A stretch of 64,000 nucleotides of DNA from NCBI GenBank assembly GCA_905233915.1, contig CAJOFM010000007.1, positions 1-64,000 on the forward strand, written 5' to 3'. Positions 51,431 to 58,789 of this stretch are shown here, one piece after another. The translations under genes were made by a program, and so were the position numbers. Origin of the DNA: an uncultured Muribaculaceae bacterium (GTDB taxonomy: Bacteria; Bacteroidota; Bacteroidia; Bacteroidales; Muribaculaceae). Below the pieces are notes generated by a model, which was not told where the DNA came from, did not search any database, and saw nothing but the letters and a program-made list of their open reading frames with translations. Positions within the stretch are counted from its first letter, which is position 1. Each line of letters opens with the position of its first letter.

Positions 51431-51991
51431 ATGGATTATCCTCAACGCAAACATGCCCGCTACAGATGGCATGATTATAATGGTGGTTTATATTTTATTA
51501 CCATCTGCACCAAGGATAAACAACATTTATTTGGAAACATTACTAATAATGAAATCCTTTATTCTGAAATAGGTATGGTTACTGCCCACAATATAAATGA
51601 GATTAGTTCACATTGGTATGGCGTAAAAGTTCTTTCTTCGGTAGTGATGCCAAATCATGTGCACTTTATAATCGGTATTGATGGGAGCATATACCAAAAA
51701 CGGATTGATCAAACAACCGTTTCTGATAGTTCACAAGTGATACCTCCTTCGCTACCAACGGCCACGCCAAGGCGAGGCCCTACAGTAGGCGGGCTTCATT
51801 CATATCTGGCTGTAATCGTTGGTGGTTTTAAGGCGGGCGTAAAGAGATTTGCTAACCAACATGGATTATCATTTGATTGGCAGAACGGTTTTCATGATCA
51901 TATCATTCGCGACACTGATAGTTTCAATATGATAGTGGATTACATCAATAATAATGTTTTTAGATGGCACGATGACTGTTATAATATGTAA
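51431..51991 (+). CDS. REP-associated tyrosine transposase (RAYT, IS200-like HUH)
   Basis: The start is ATG 51431 (MDYPQRKHARYRWHDYNGG). The 186-aa Y1 transposase-like protein has the family start GLYFITICTKDKQHLFG, the HUH-type motif VVMPNHVHFIIG, and a final helix with the catalytic Tyr region (DHIIRDTDSFNMIVDYINNN). RAYTs mobilise or maintain REP palindromes. Four copies of one REP surround it, and one of them (51758-51783) lies in the coding region and encodes TATPRRGPT. The stop codon falls at the edge of another copy. Confidence 0.92.
   Translation: MDYPQRKHARYRWHDYNGGLYFITICTKDKQHLFGNITNNEILYSEIGMVTAHNINEISSHWYGVKVLSSVVMPNHVHFIIGIDGSIYQKRIDQTTVSDSSQVIPPSLPTATPRRGPTVGGLHSYLAVIVGGFKAGVKRFANQHGLSFDWQNGFHDHIIRDTDSFNMIVDYINNNVFRWHDDCYNM
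51758..51783 (-). repeat. REP palindrome 2, inside the RAYT coding sequence
   Basis: The inverted copy (ACGGCCACGCCAAGGCG then AGGCCCTAC) is read in frame as TATPRRGPT. Confidence 0.85.
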
Positions 51992-52013
51992 GGGCTCGCC
52001 TTGGCGTGGCCGT
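51988..52013 (+). repeat. REP palindrome 3
   Basis: GTAAGGGCTCGCCTTGGCG plus TGGCCGT, overlapping the RAYT stop codon (51989-51991). Confidence 0.8.
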
Positions 52014-52094
52014 CTTGAATGTGTGATGTAATGTTCAATCTCGTTTGGGGTGATTCAATAATAGAGTAATGACAACTAATATATATTACAATAA

Positions 52095-52120
52095 CCGGCC
52101 AAGCCAAGGCGAGGCCCTAC
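52095..52120 (-). repeat. REP palindrome 4
   Basis: CCGGCCAAGCCAAGGCGAGG followed by CCCTAC, inverted relative to copies 1 and 3; it closes the REP/RAYT block just before the MBL gene. Confidence 0.8.
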
Positions 52121-52133
52121 AACTGAAACAATT

Positions 52134-52775
52134 ATGATCAATGCGACATTGATGACCGTCAACCCGTTTGGCGAAAATATGTATATCCTGTGGGACGAGA
52201 CAACACGCGAGGCTGTCATCGTCGACCCGGGCATGATGCGTGACGCTGAGCGTGAGATGGTGACCAAATTTATTGAGGGGCAGGAACTCAATGTGACCCA
52301 CGTGTTACTCACCCACTTGCACATCGACCATATTGCCAGCGCTCGCTGGATGGCCAACCAAACCGGCGCCGACGTGTGCGGCAGCGCTTTGGATGCCCAA
52401 TTAGGTCGCGAGCTACCCGAACAGGTGGCGCAATTTCAACTTAAAATTGAGAGCGATCCATTGATCATCGACTGCAATCTCGCTGATGGCGATACGATTC
52501 CTTTGGGCGATGAGGTGATTAACGTGTTGCATGTGCCTGGCCACAGCCCTGGCGGCTTGGCATTCTATCTGCCGCAGAGTGCATTGCTCATCAGCGGTGA
52601 CACCATCTTCAACGGCAGTGTGGGCCGCACCGACCTGTGGGGCGGCGACATGGCCCAGCTCATCAACAGCATCCGAGAGAAAATCCTCCCGCTCCCCGAC
52701 GAGACCGTCATCGCCTCGGGTCATGGCCCGACAACCACTATCGCCGACGAGAAACGCTTCAACCCCTTTTTATAG
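52134..52775 (+). CDS. MBL-fold metallo-hydrolase (glyoxalase II-like)
   Basis: The 213-aa protein has the metallo-beta-lactamase signature THLHIDHIA (HxHxDH), VLHVPGHSPGGLAFYL, ISGDTIFNGSVGRTDL and ASGHGP, giving the full set of zinc ligands. It is a short YcbL/glyoxalase II-like hydrolase; the substrate is probably a small thioester, unproven. It ends in a TTAACAG heptad array. Confidence 0.9.
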   Translation: MINATLMTVNPFGENMYILWDETTREAVIVDPGMMRDAEREMVTKFIEGQELNVTHVLLTHLHIDHIASARWMANQTGADVCGSALDAQLGRELPEQVAQFQLKIESDPLIIDCNLADGDTIPLGDEVINVLHVPGHSPGGLAFYLPQSALLISGDTIFNGSVGRTDLWGGDMAQLINSIREKILPLPDETVIASGHGPTTTIADEKRFNPFL

Positions 52776-52799
52776 TTAACAGTTAACAGTTAACAGTTG
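52774..52799. repeat. Heptad array (TTAACAG type) after the MBL gene
   Basis: Three and a half TTAACAG units begin at the MBL stop codon. Confidence 0.8.
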
Positions 52800-52822
52800 G
52801 CATTCGCCACTAACGCGAAATA

Positions 52823-52854
52823 AACGAGATAGATGAAACATCATCTATCTCGTT
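52823..52854. terminator. Bidirectional terminator between convergent genes
   Basis: AACGAGATAGATGA and TCATCTATCTCGTT form a perfect 14-bp stem with loop AACA. Confidence 0.85.
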
Positions 52855-52875
52855 CTAACTCCTAACTCCTAACTT
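52854..52875. repeat. Heptad array (CTAACTC type)
   Basis: Three units (CTAACTC, CTAACTC, CTAACTT) running into the stop codon of the convergent outer-membrane protein gene. Confidence 0.8.
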
Positions 52876-53737
52876 AAAAAGCAATTGTTCCGCCCAGGGT
52901 CCAGGTATTCTTGATCTCGGGTCCGTATCCCTTTTTGAACACTTCGTTGGGGCTGTAGCGGCAGTAGATACCGATGCTTCTCAATGTTAATCCTCCCATC
53001 ACGTCAAATGTGATCTTATTCTGTTTCAGTCCCCTTTGGGTGATGTTGTATTCCGTCTTGCCGATATTGTAATGATTATTCACTTGAGCTTTGTAGTTCC
53101 AGCTCATGATGCCGCCAACCCTGAGCGCAAGGGATTTATAAATCTTCTGGCGGAACAACAATGGGAACTGCAGTGCCCACATGTTCAGGTTTGAGGTGCG
53201 GTTTTTCTCCTCTACTCCGTTGGGGTAAAACGAAGAGCTCACAATATTGGTTGCCTCGTCGCGCATTAGCATGTTAGGCCGTTTTATCGAGAAAGACTTA
53301 TGGTGGATACCCACACCCAATGAAATGCCCTGGCCGTGATGACTGTCATAGCTGATTGCCGCAATGTTGAGCAGACCGATTTCAAAGCTATTGTTGATGT
53401 TATCCCAGGAATGGCTGATGCCGCCACCCATGTAGAAGCCGTCCATAACGATTGCCCAGTGATGGTTGCGGGTATCGTTTTTGTAGAACGGAAAGCGCAA
53501 TTCCCAATCTCGATCTTGGCTTGTGGTCATCTTGTCGTTTGCCTGATGTTCAACACTATAGGAATATTTTGCTGAATCATCTTCTTTAGACCCAAGCACG
53601 TTTACTTTAACGCCACTGGGCGTCTCGGTGATAATGACTTGACTGGGCTGCTCGATAACGGTCACCGTGTCATTGGTAGCGTTGCACACTTGTGCCATGG
53701 CGAACATGGTTGCGATGATAAAAAACGTCTTTTTCAT
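52874..53737 (-). CDS. Outer-membrane beta-barrel protein, paralogue A (287 aa)
   Basis: It has a signal peptide (MKKTFFIIATMFAMAQVCNA) and a barrel-like C-terminal half. It shares HSWDNINNSFEIGLLN, LGVGIHHKSFSIKRP, NRTSNLNMWALQFPLLFRQKI, LKQNKITFDVMG and GYGPEIKNTW with the protein at 55313-56074. Together the two paralogues bracket the ECF sigma operon, so they may be regulated by it or sense for it (inference). Stop codon formed within a heptad array. Confidence 0.8.
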   Translation of the reverse strand: MKKTFFIIATMFAMAQVCNATNDTVTVIEQPSQVIITETPSGVKVNVLGSKEDDSAKYSYSVEHQANDKMTTSQDRDWELRFPFYKNDTRNHHWAIVMDGFYMGGGISHSWDNINNSFEIGLLNIAAISYDSHHGQGISLGVGIHHKSFSIKRPNMLMRDEATNIVSSSFYPNGVEEKNRTSNLNMWALQFPLLFRQKIYKSLALRVGGIMSWNYKAQVNNHYNIGKTEYNITQRGLKQNKITFDVMGGLTLRSIGIYCRYSPNEVFKKGYGPEIKNTWTLGGTIAF

Positions 53738-53761
53738 TGTCGTCTATATTATTATGAGTGA

Positions 53762-54208
53762 TTATTTACGGATGAGTTTTTTGATTTTCTCGGCACTGGC
53801 TTTGCCCTCCATGTAGATGAGCGTAACAACTTTTTTGGGCGACTTGCGTGCCAAATTCTGGTTCAGGAAGAAGATGTATCGCTTGCAGCCTTTTTCGGGT
53901 TTCAAGGTGTAAAAGCCATAATAGAGCTGGCCGTTGCGGTATTCGACTTCCTTGTCAACGGCTTTGACCCCGTCCTTCTTGACATAGCTCTCAACGAGTT
54001 CGGCTTGCACGTCATCGGTCACACTCAGGCTGTGATAGATGTCTAGACCAATTTCACTGGCTTTGCTGCCGGTAACGATGATCTCGGTAGCACCCGTTGC
54101 CTTCTTGAACCGCCCGTCAAACAGCTGATTGATGTTCAGTCCTTTTTGAGCCATAGCCGTTGATGTGGCCATCATACAGGTCAAGATAATGATGATGAAC
54201 TGTTTCAT
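53762..54208 (-). CDS. Secreted protein of unknown function in the sigma operon (148 aa)
   Basis: The signal peptide is MKQFIIIILTCMMATSTAMA. The mature part has mixed strands and helices (NINQLFDGRFKKATGATEII, then ELVESYVKKDGVKAVD), with a basic end (ASAEKIKKLIRK). It resembles small DUF-type periplasmic proteins encoded with ECF sigma factors in this phylum. It lies 15 bp downstream of the anti-sigma-like gene, so it is operonic. Function unknown. Confidence 0.7.
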   Translation of the reverse strand: MKQFIIIILTCMMATSTAMAQKGLNINQLFDGRFKKATGATEIIVTGSKASEIGLDIYHSLSVTDDVQAELVESYVKKDGVKAVDKEVEYRNGQLYYGFYTLKPEKGCKRYIFFLNQNLARKSPKKVVTLIYMEGKASAEKIKKLIRK

Positions 54209-54222
54209 ATCGGTAGTTGTTA

Positions 54223-54684
54223 TTAGTTATCAATTTCTAGGGCTTCGCCCAGGCTGGAAAGTTGTTCGGCCATTCCGTCCGCGGCATGGTCAATCATGTT
54301 CATGTCGCTGGCAATCATCGCCATCACCTGGTCATCGTTCTGGACAACGTGGCCGTTGACATAGGCGATGCAGACGTTATCCGTTTGGTCCAGCTGATGC
54401 CACAGCGCATATCCTCCCACGGTGAGCACCAGGGCGATAGTTGCTGCGATGCCGATGATGCGCTGGCGCGAACCTTTGGCGGCATGGCGCCGATGCTGGC
54501 TGCTGTGGGCTGCAAAGTAGCCCATGACCACCCGGGCCTCATCAATCATCTCACTATTCCAGGGGCAATCGGCAAGGACGGCACGCATCGTCTGCTCCTC
54601 CAGAACAGTAGTCTCGCCCTCAAAGTAGCGTTCGATAAGCGCTTCCAATTCGGCTTGGTTGTTGATGTGAAGATTTGTATTCAT
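54223..54684 (-). CDS. Putative anti-sigma factor (single transmembrane helix)
   Basis: The 153-aa protein has an N-terminal cytoplasmic helical part (LEALIERYFEGETTVLEEQTM, a zinc-less anti-sigma-like region), one transmembrane helix (IIGIAATIALVLTVGGYALW) and a short periplasmic tail. Its start overlaps the sigma factor stop by 4 bp. The topology and position fit a membrane anti-sigma of the ECF factor; no ZAS-type His-x3-Cys-x2-Cys motif is present. Confidence 0.7.
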   Translation of the reverse strand: MNTNLHINNQAELEALIERYFEGETTVLEEQTMRAVLADCPWNSEMIDEARVVMGYFAAHSSQHRRHAAKGSRQRIIGIAATIALVLTVGGYALWHQLDQTDNVCIAYVNGHVVQNDDQVMAMIASDMNMIDHAADGMAEQLSSLGEALEIDN

Positions 54685-55190
54685 GAGTTCATCTCCTTTC
54701 TTCTTGCTTTGTAGATCTCACGCACGCGTTTGCGTGCTCGGCTCAGTTCCACACGCACATTGGCGGGCTGCATCCCCAATCGTGCTGCGATTTCGTCAAA
54801 ATCCAGTCCCTGCACCTCGCGCATGTCGATAATCATCCGCTGATTGTTGGACAATTCGCTGTCGATGATGCGCCGCACCTGTTGGTAGGCAATGTTGCGC
54901 TCCTCGTTAGTCGGCTCTTCGATGATGTCGGTCGCTTGTTCGACGGGCACATCTGCCTGGTGGCTGTTTCGCCGTGCCATGTCAATGCTTGTGGTGCGCA
55001 CGGTCATCATTCCTGCTCCTTGGGCATGGCTGGTGGTTTCGTAGCGTCCCCGTTGCTGCCACAACTTGACGAAGGCATCCTGAACGGCATCGGCGGCATC
55101 GTCACGGTTGCCCGTGATGCGTTCGGCCAGCGAGAGCATCTGCTCCCGTAGGGTGGTGAATGCGTTAGTGATGCGGTCAGGTTGAGCCAT
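54681..55190 (-). CDS. ECF-type RNA polymerase sigma factor
   Basis: The 169-aa factor has region 2 (ITGNRDDAADAVQDAFVKLW) and region 4 (IIDMREVQGLDFDEIAARLG, then MQPANVRVELSRARKRV). Only regions 2 and 4 are present, as in ECF sigmas. Its promoter has a TATCTTTG element at 55240-55247. The operon is sigma, anti-sigma, secreted protein, and beyond it an outer-membrane protein. Confidence 0.9.
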   Translation of the reverse strand: MAQPDRITNAFTTLREQMLSLAERITGNRDDAADAVQDAFVKLWQQRGRYETTSHAQGAGMMTVRTTSIDMARRNSHQADVPVEQATDIIEEPTNEERNIAYQQVRRIIDSELSNNQRMIIDMREVQGLDFDEIAARLGMQPANVRVELSRARKRVREIYKARRKEMNS

Positions 55191-55239
55191 TCTTAACAGT
55201 TGTTTCTATCCTATAAACGATGGGCGTCGCTTTTTGTAA

Positions 55240-55247
55240 CAAAGATA
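55240..55247 (-). promoter_or_regulatory. -7 element (TATCTTTG) for the sigma operon
   Basis: It matches the consensus on the minus strand, 50 nt before the sigma start. The usual -33 place is occupied by the terminator stem of the upstream gene. Confidence 0.6.
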
Positions 55248-55250
55248 ATG

Positions 55251-55290
55251 CAAAAAAAACGGGAATTCCCTAAAAAACAAAGGAATTCCC
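55251..55290 (-). terminator. Intrinsic terminator of paralogue B
   Basis: GGGAATTCC (55261-55269) and GGAATTCCC (55282-55290) form a 9-bp stem. On the minus strand it is followed by T8. Confidence 0.9.
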
Positions 55291-55312
55291 GTCGTGATGC
55301 TTTGTAATTCAA

Positions 55313-56074
55313 TTACAAGCCGAACACGAGACCCACGGTCCAGGTGTTCTTGATTTCGGGGCCGTAACCCTCCTTGAAGAACTTACCGGGGCTGTAGCGG
55401 CAGTAAACACCAAAGTCATTCCAGGTGAGAGAGCCCATGAAGTCGAAGTTGATCTTGTTCTGCTTGAGACCCTTGAACTTCTCGTCGTATTCTACCTTGT
55501 CCAACTCGAAGTGGTTATCCACGCGGGCATAAGTGTTCCAGTTAAGGATACCGGCAACACCCAGTTCCAGCTTCTTGACAATCCTCTGCTTGAACATCAG
55601 CGGCACCTGGACCGACCACATGTTCAGGTTGGAGGAACGGTCTTTGATTTTCTCAACGTCCTGTGAAGGATAGGTGGTAATATCCACCTTGTTGCCACCG
55701 GTCTCGCGGTAGAGCATATGCGGGCGCTTCATGCTATAGGAGCGGTGCTGGATACCCACGCCAAGCGAGAGGTTCTGGCCGTGCAGGCTGTTATAGTTAA
55801 CGGCTACAGCATTCAGCAGACCGGCCTCAACGCTATTGTTGATCAGGTCCCAACTGTGGCTCACGCCCATACCAACATATACGCCACTAGTCATGATGGA
55901 CCAGTGCTTGGTGTCATTTTCACCCTTGAAAGGATGGTCATAAGTCACGTCTTTGTCCTCGTCGGCAGCAGCAGCTACAGGAGCCTCGGCAACGGTAGCG
56001 GCAGCATCATTAGAAGCCGCATACATCTGAACCATGGTAAACATGGCTGCAAATACTAAAGCAATCTTTTTCAT
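55313..56074 (-). CDS. Outer-membrane beta-barrel protein, paralogue B (253 aa)
   Basis: The start is ATG 56074 (MKKIALVFAAMFTMVQMYA, a signal peptide). The mature N-terminus is Ala/acid-rich, followed by the barrel-like region shared with paralogue A (HSWDLINNSVEAGLLNAV, LGVGIQHRSYSMKRP, SSNLNMWSVQVPL, LKQNKINFDFMG, GYGPEIKNTW). It has its own promoter (TACTTTTG, 56114-56121) and a terminator. It is probably a small surface barrel; ligand unknown. Confidence 0.82.
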   Translation of the reverse strand: MKKIALVFAAMFTMVQMYAASNDAAATVAEAPVAAAADEDKDVTYDHPFKGENDTKHWSIMTSGVYVGMGVSHSWDLINNSVEAGLLNAVAVNYNSLHGQNLSLGVGIQHRSYSMKRPHMLYRETGGNKVDITTYPSQDVEKIKDRSSNLNMWSVQVPLMFKQRIVKKLELGVAGILNWNTYARVDNHFELDKVEYDEKFKGLKQNKINFDFMGSLTWNDFGVYCRYSPGKFFKEGYGPEIKNTWTVGLVFGL

Positions 56075-56113
56075 TTTATACAAATTATATAACTTGTTTA
56101 TTCAAAACTGACG

Positions 56114-56121
56114 CAAAAGTA
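56114..56121 (-). promoter_or_regulatory. -7 element (TACTTTTG) for paralogue B
   Basis: It matches the consensus on the minus strand, 39 nt before ATG 56074. Confidence 0.55.
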
Positions 56122-56156
56122 GTCAGTTTATTTGAATTGTGCAATTTTTTCGTCAT

Positions 56157-57287
56157 TTAGTCGATACTCATCACTTTGGCAAAGCGCACCTGACTCTTGA
56201 AAACGGGGAAGTTAAGCGTCATGATGATGCCGTTTTCGATAGTGGCATAGGCATCCTTCTCGATGGGTTCCATCGTGGCGTCAATCCACCACAGGTCATA
56301 ATTGCCGCTAAAGACGGTTTTGGTCATGTGCCCTTTCAGCATTCCACATTGCCATAGCGATTGCTTGACTTGAGCACCATCGATGTAGATGATGTCGTAG
56401 CCGTCATCAGCCCGCACGACAGCGAGGGTGTAACGACCTCCTATTCGCAGCCACTCATCCTGCATGTCGCGGTCAAGGTATTTCCAGTAGCCCTCGATGG
56501 GGTCGGCGCTCTGTTCAAGATAGGCATCGAGGTCTTCACGGGTCCACATGATTCTTGCGTTCACTTGCTTTTCATTGTCGATGGTGAGCACGGCACGCTC
56601 AATGGCGACACGCGCTCCAGGGCCGACAAGATAACCAACACTTACAGCTCCAGCAGGGCGGTCGATAGAGGCTTCCAGCACTTGCTGCAGCTCGTTCTTT
56701 CCGATGGATACCGTCACATGGTGCTCGTCAACGTCAACGCAGATGGTGTTCATGTCATCTTCGAGAGATATGCCTTTGGTTAGATGCGTTTGTGCCAACT
56801 CATGAGTCCCGTTGTCCGTGCGATGGACGATTGTTACCTTCATTGTCCGTTGGTCGGTAATGTCATCATAGGGAGTGCTATTGTCACAACTCAGGACCAC
56901 TGCACAGTAGTTTCCGCTATTGTTGTCATAGTTGAAGATGAGTCCCCACTCGGGGCTCGTGATAGTGGTTCTCTCGCCAGTCATCGGGTTCTTGATAGAC
57001 ATGGTCTTGCCCTGCTTGTTGTTGAGGTTGGCAAGTCGCAGCTGGTAGCGGTAGGCGCTGCTGTTGACCTCTATCGTGTCGATGGTGATGGCAGTGCCGA
57101 TAGATGCATTTTCCTCAACGAGCTTGTCATCGACAATCGCTTTGGAACGTCCCATCATTCTCATTCCGGGATGAGCGTTGAGCCCACCAAACTGGTTGCT
57201 TATTGAGTTATAATAGGACTTCCCACTCACCTCAAGGCCCCCAAGAAGCATCACCAATGATAATATATAAAGAATCCGTTTCATCAA
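56157..57287 (-). CDS. Exported protein of unknown function (376 aa)
   Basis: The signal peptide is MMKRILYILSLVMLLGGLEVSG. The body is mostly beta (SSAYRYQLRLANLNN, EWGLIFNYDNNSGNYCAVVL, VDVDEHHVTVSIGKNEL), suggesting a concanavalin-like or jelly-roll fold of the kind that follows glycan-binding proteins. The C-terminal third has RIGGRYTLAVVRADDGYDIIY and a finishing strand domain. No catalytic residues are apparent. An array of ten heptad units lies upstream of its start. Confidence 0.75.
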   Translation of the reverse strand: MMKRILYILSLVMLLGGLEVSGKSYYNSISNQFGGLNAHPGMRMMGRSKAIVDDKLVEENASIGTAITIDTIEVNSSAYRYQLRLANLNNKQGKTMSIKNPMTGERTTITSPEWGLIFNYDNNSGNYCAVVLSCDNSTPYDDITDQRTMKVTIVHRTDNGTHELAQTHLTKGISLEDDMNTICVDVDEHHVTVSIGKNELQQVLEASIDRPAGAVSVGYLVGPGARVAIERAVLTIDNEKQVNARIMWTREDLDAYLEQSADPIEGYWKYLDRDMQDEWLRIGGRYTLAVVRADDGYDIIYIDGAQVKQSLWQCGMLKGHMTKTVFSGNYDLWWIDATMEPIEKDAYATIENGIIMTLNFPVFKSQVRFAKVMSID

Positions 57288-57360
57288 CTCCTAACTTCTA
57301 ACTTCTAACTTCTAACTCCTAACTTCTAACTTCTAACTTCTAACTTCTAACTCCTAACTA
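57287..57360. repeat. Longest heptad array (CTAACTT/CTAACTC), ten units
   Basis: About ten 7-bp units of CTAACTT with three CTAACTC variants fill the gap between the 56157 gene start and the rlmH stop. Confidence 0.9.
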
Positions 57361-57370
57361 CCCAAAAGGC

Positions 57371-57844
57371 CTACTCATGATGATAAGGCTCATGCTTCAG
57401 GATTGTAAATGCCCTGTAAAGTTGCTCGACAAAGATGAGCCTTACCAGTTCGTGGGGAAAAGTCATCTTGCTCAATGAGATTTTCTCATTGGCGCGGTCG
57501 TAAACATCTTGAGAAAACCCATAAGGTCCGCCAACGACAAACACCAGCCGCTTGCTGCCGCTTGCCATGCGTCGCTGCAACCATTGGCTGAAGTCCACCG
57601 ATGTGCGTTCAGTGCCGTGTTCATCGAGAAGCACAGCGTAATCGCTCGTCTCGAGCGTGGCGAGCAGTGCTTTGCCCTCGGCTGCCTTTTGCTGAGCTTC
57701 GCTCATGTTGCGGGTGTTGCGCACATCGCCTATGTACTGGATGTTGAACGCCACATAGTGTTGCAGGCGCTTCACATACTCCTCGATGCCTTGTCGCACA
57801 AAACCCACCTCAGTTTTACCGATGACGGCGAGTGTAATCTTCAT
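57371..57844 (-). CDS. rlmH: 23S rRNA pseudouridine1915 N3-methyltransferase RlmH
   Basis: The 157-aa SPOUT methyltransferase has the classic start KITLAVIGKT, the DEHGTERTS strand, VVGGPYGFSQDVYDRA, and the C-terminal knot FPHELVRLIFVEQLYRAFTILKHEPYHHE, ending at the full-length YHHE. It modifies helix 69 pseudouridine. It is read from a TAATTTTG promoter divergent from nadC. Confidence 0.97.
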   Translation of the reverse strand: MKITLAVIGKTEVGFVRQGIEEYVKRLQHYVAFNIQYIGDVRNTRNMSEAQQKAAEGKALLATLETSDYAVLLDEHGTERTSVDFSQWLQRRMASGSKRLVFVVGGPYGFSQDVYDRANEKISLSKMTFPHELVRLIFVEQLYRAFTILKHEPYHHE

Positions 57845-57873
57845 TTTTTGATGATGTTTGTTGTTTCTTTCGG

Positions 57874-57910
57874 CAAAATTAGCAATTCCTTCGAAAAAAC
57901 GCTAACTTTG
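57874..57910. promoter_or_regulatory. Divergent rlmH/nadC promoters
   Basis: On the minus strand, TAATTTTG (57881-57874) faces rlmH. On the plus strand, TAACTTTG (57903-57910) faces nadC, 31 nt before its ATG. Neither has a strong -33. Confidence 0.65.
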
Positions 57911-57940
57911 TGGTCGGAAATCATCTAACAACTGAAGAAT

Positions 57941-58789
57941 ATGAAAACTCGAGAAGAACTGATTGATGCGTTGATCGATTTGTCGTTTGCCGAGGACATC
58001 GGTGATGGTGACGCCACCACATTGTGCTGCATCCCTGCCGATGAGATGGGCCGTCAACGTCTTATTGTGAAAGAAGAAGGTATTCTGGCCGGTGTGGAAA
58101 TTGCCCGCCGAGTGTTTGAGAAATTTGACCCTGAACTGAAGATGGAGGTCATGATCGAAGACGGCGCCCATGTGAAGCCTGGTGATATTGCCTTTGTGGT
58201 GACTGGCAAGGTGCGCTCCCTGTTGCAGACCGAGCGCCTGATGCTCAACATCATGCAGCGCATGAGTGGCGTTGCTACGACCACGGCCCGATATGCCAAG
58301 TGCTTGGAAGGCCTTAAGACACGCGTTCTGGACACACGCAAAACCACTCCTGGCATGCGCTTACTTGAGAAGGATGCGGTCAAGATTGGAGGTGGCTGCA
58401 ACCACCGCATCGGTCTGTTCGACATGATTCTTCTCAAGGACAACCATGTGGACTTCGCTGGCGGCATCGTGCCTGCCATCGAGAATGCTCACAAGTGGTG
58501 CAAGGACAATGGCAAGGACCTCAAGATTGAGATCGAGGTGCGCAACTTCGACGAGTTGCAGCAGGTGCTCGATCATGGTGGCGTGGACCGCGTGATGCTC
58601 GACAATTTCACTGTCGAGAATACCCGCAAAGCTGTCGAACTCATCAACGGTAGGGTAGAGACTGAGTCAAGCGGCGGCATCACCATCGACACGTTGCGCG
58701 CTTACGGCGAGTGCGGTGTGGACTACATCTCGGTGGGCGCATTGACCCATTCCATCAAGTCTCTCGACATGAGTTTTAAGGCGTGCTGA
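57941..58789 (+). CDS. nadC: Nicotinate-nucleotide pyrophosphorylase (quinolinate phosphoribosyltransferase)
   Basis: The 282-aa enzyme makes NaMN from quinolinate and PRPP in NAD synthesis. Visible: EDIGDGDATTLCC, LLQTERLMLNIMQRMSGVATTT, the substrate-binding DTRKTTPGMRLLEKDAV, VKIGGGCNHRIGLFDMILLKDNH, IEIEVRNFDEL, VMLDNFT and ESSGGITIDTL. The stop overlaps the next start by 1 base. No NAD riboswitch or NrtR-type site was recognised. Confidence 0.97.
   Translation: MKTREELIDALIDLSFAEDIGDGDATTLCCIPADEMGRQRLIVKEEGILAGVEIARRVFEKFDPELKMEVMIEDGAHVKPGDIAFVVTGKVRSLLQTERLMLNIMQRMSGVATTTARYAKCLEGLKTRVLDTRKTTPGMRLLEKDAVKIGGGCNHRIGLFDMILLKDNHVDFAGGIVPAIENAHKWCKDNGKDLKIEIEVRNFDELQQVLDHGGVDRVMLDNFTVENTRKAVELINGRVETESSGGITIDTLRAYGECGVDYISVGALTHSIKSLDMSFKAC

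Noticed and set aside
31947-57360. Heptad arrays as CRISPR or minisatellite arrays
   Set aside because: There are no spacers; units are 7 bp and contiguous, with no cas genes.
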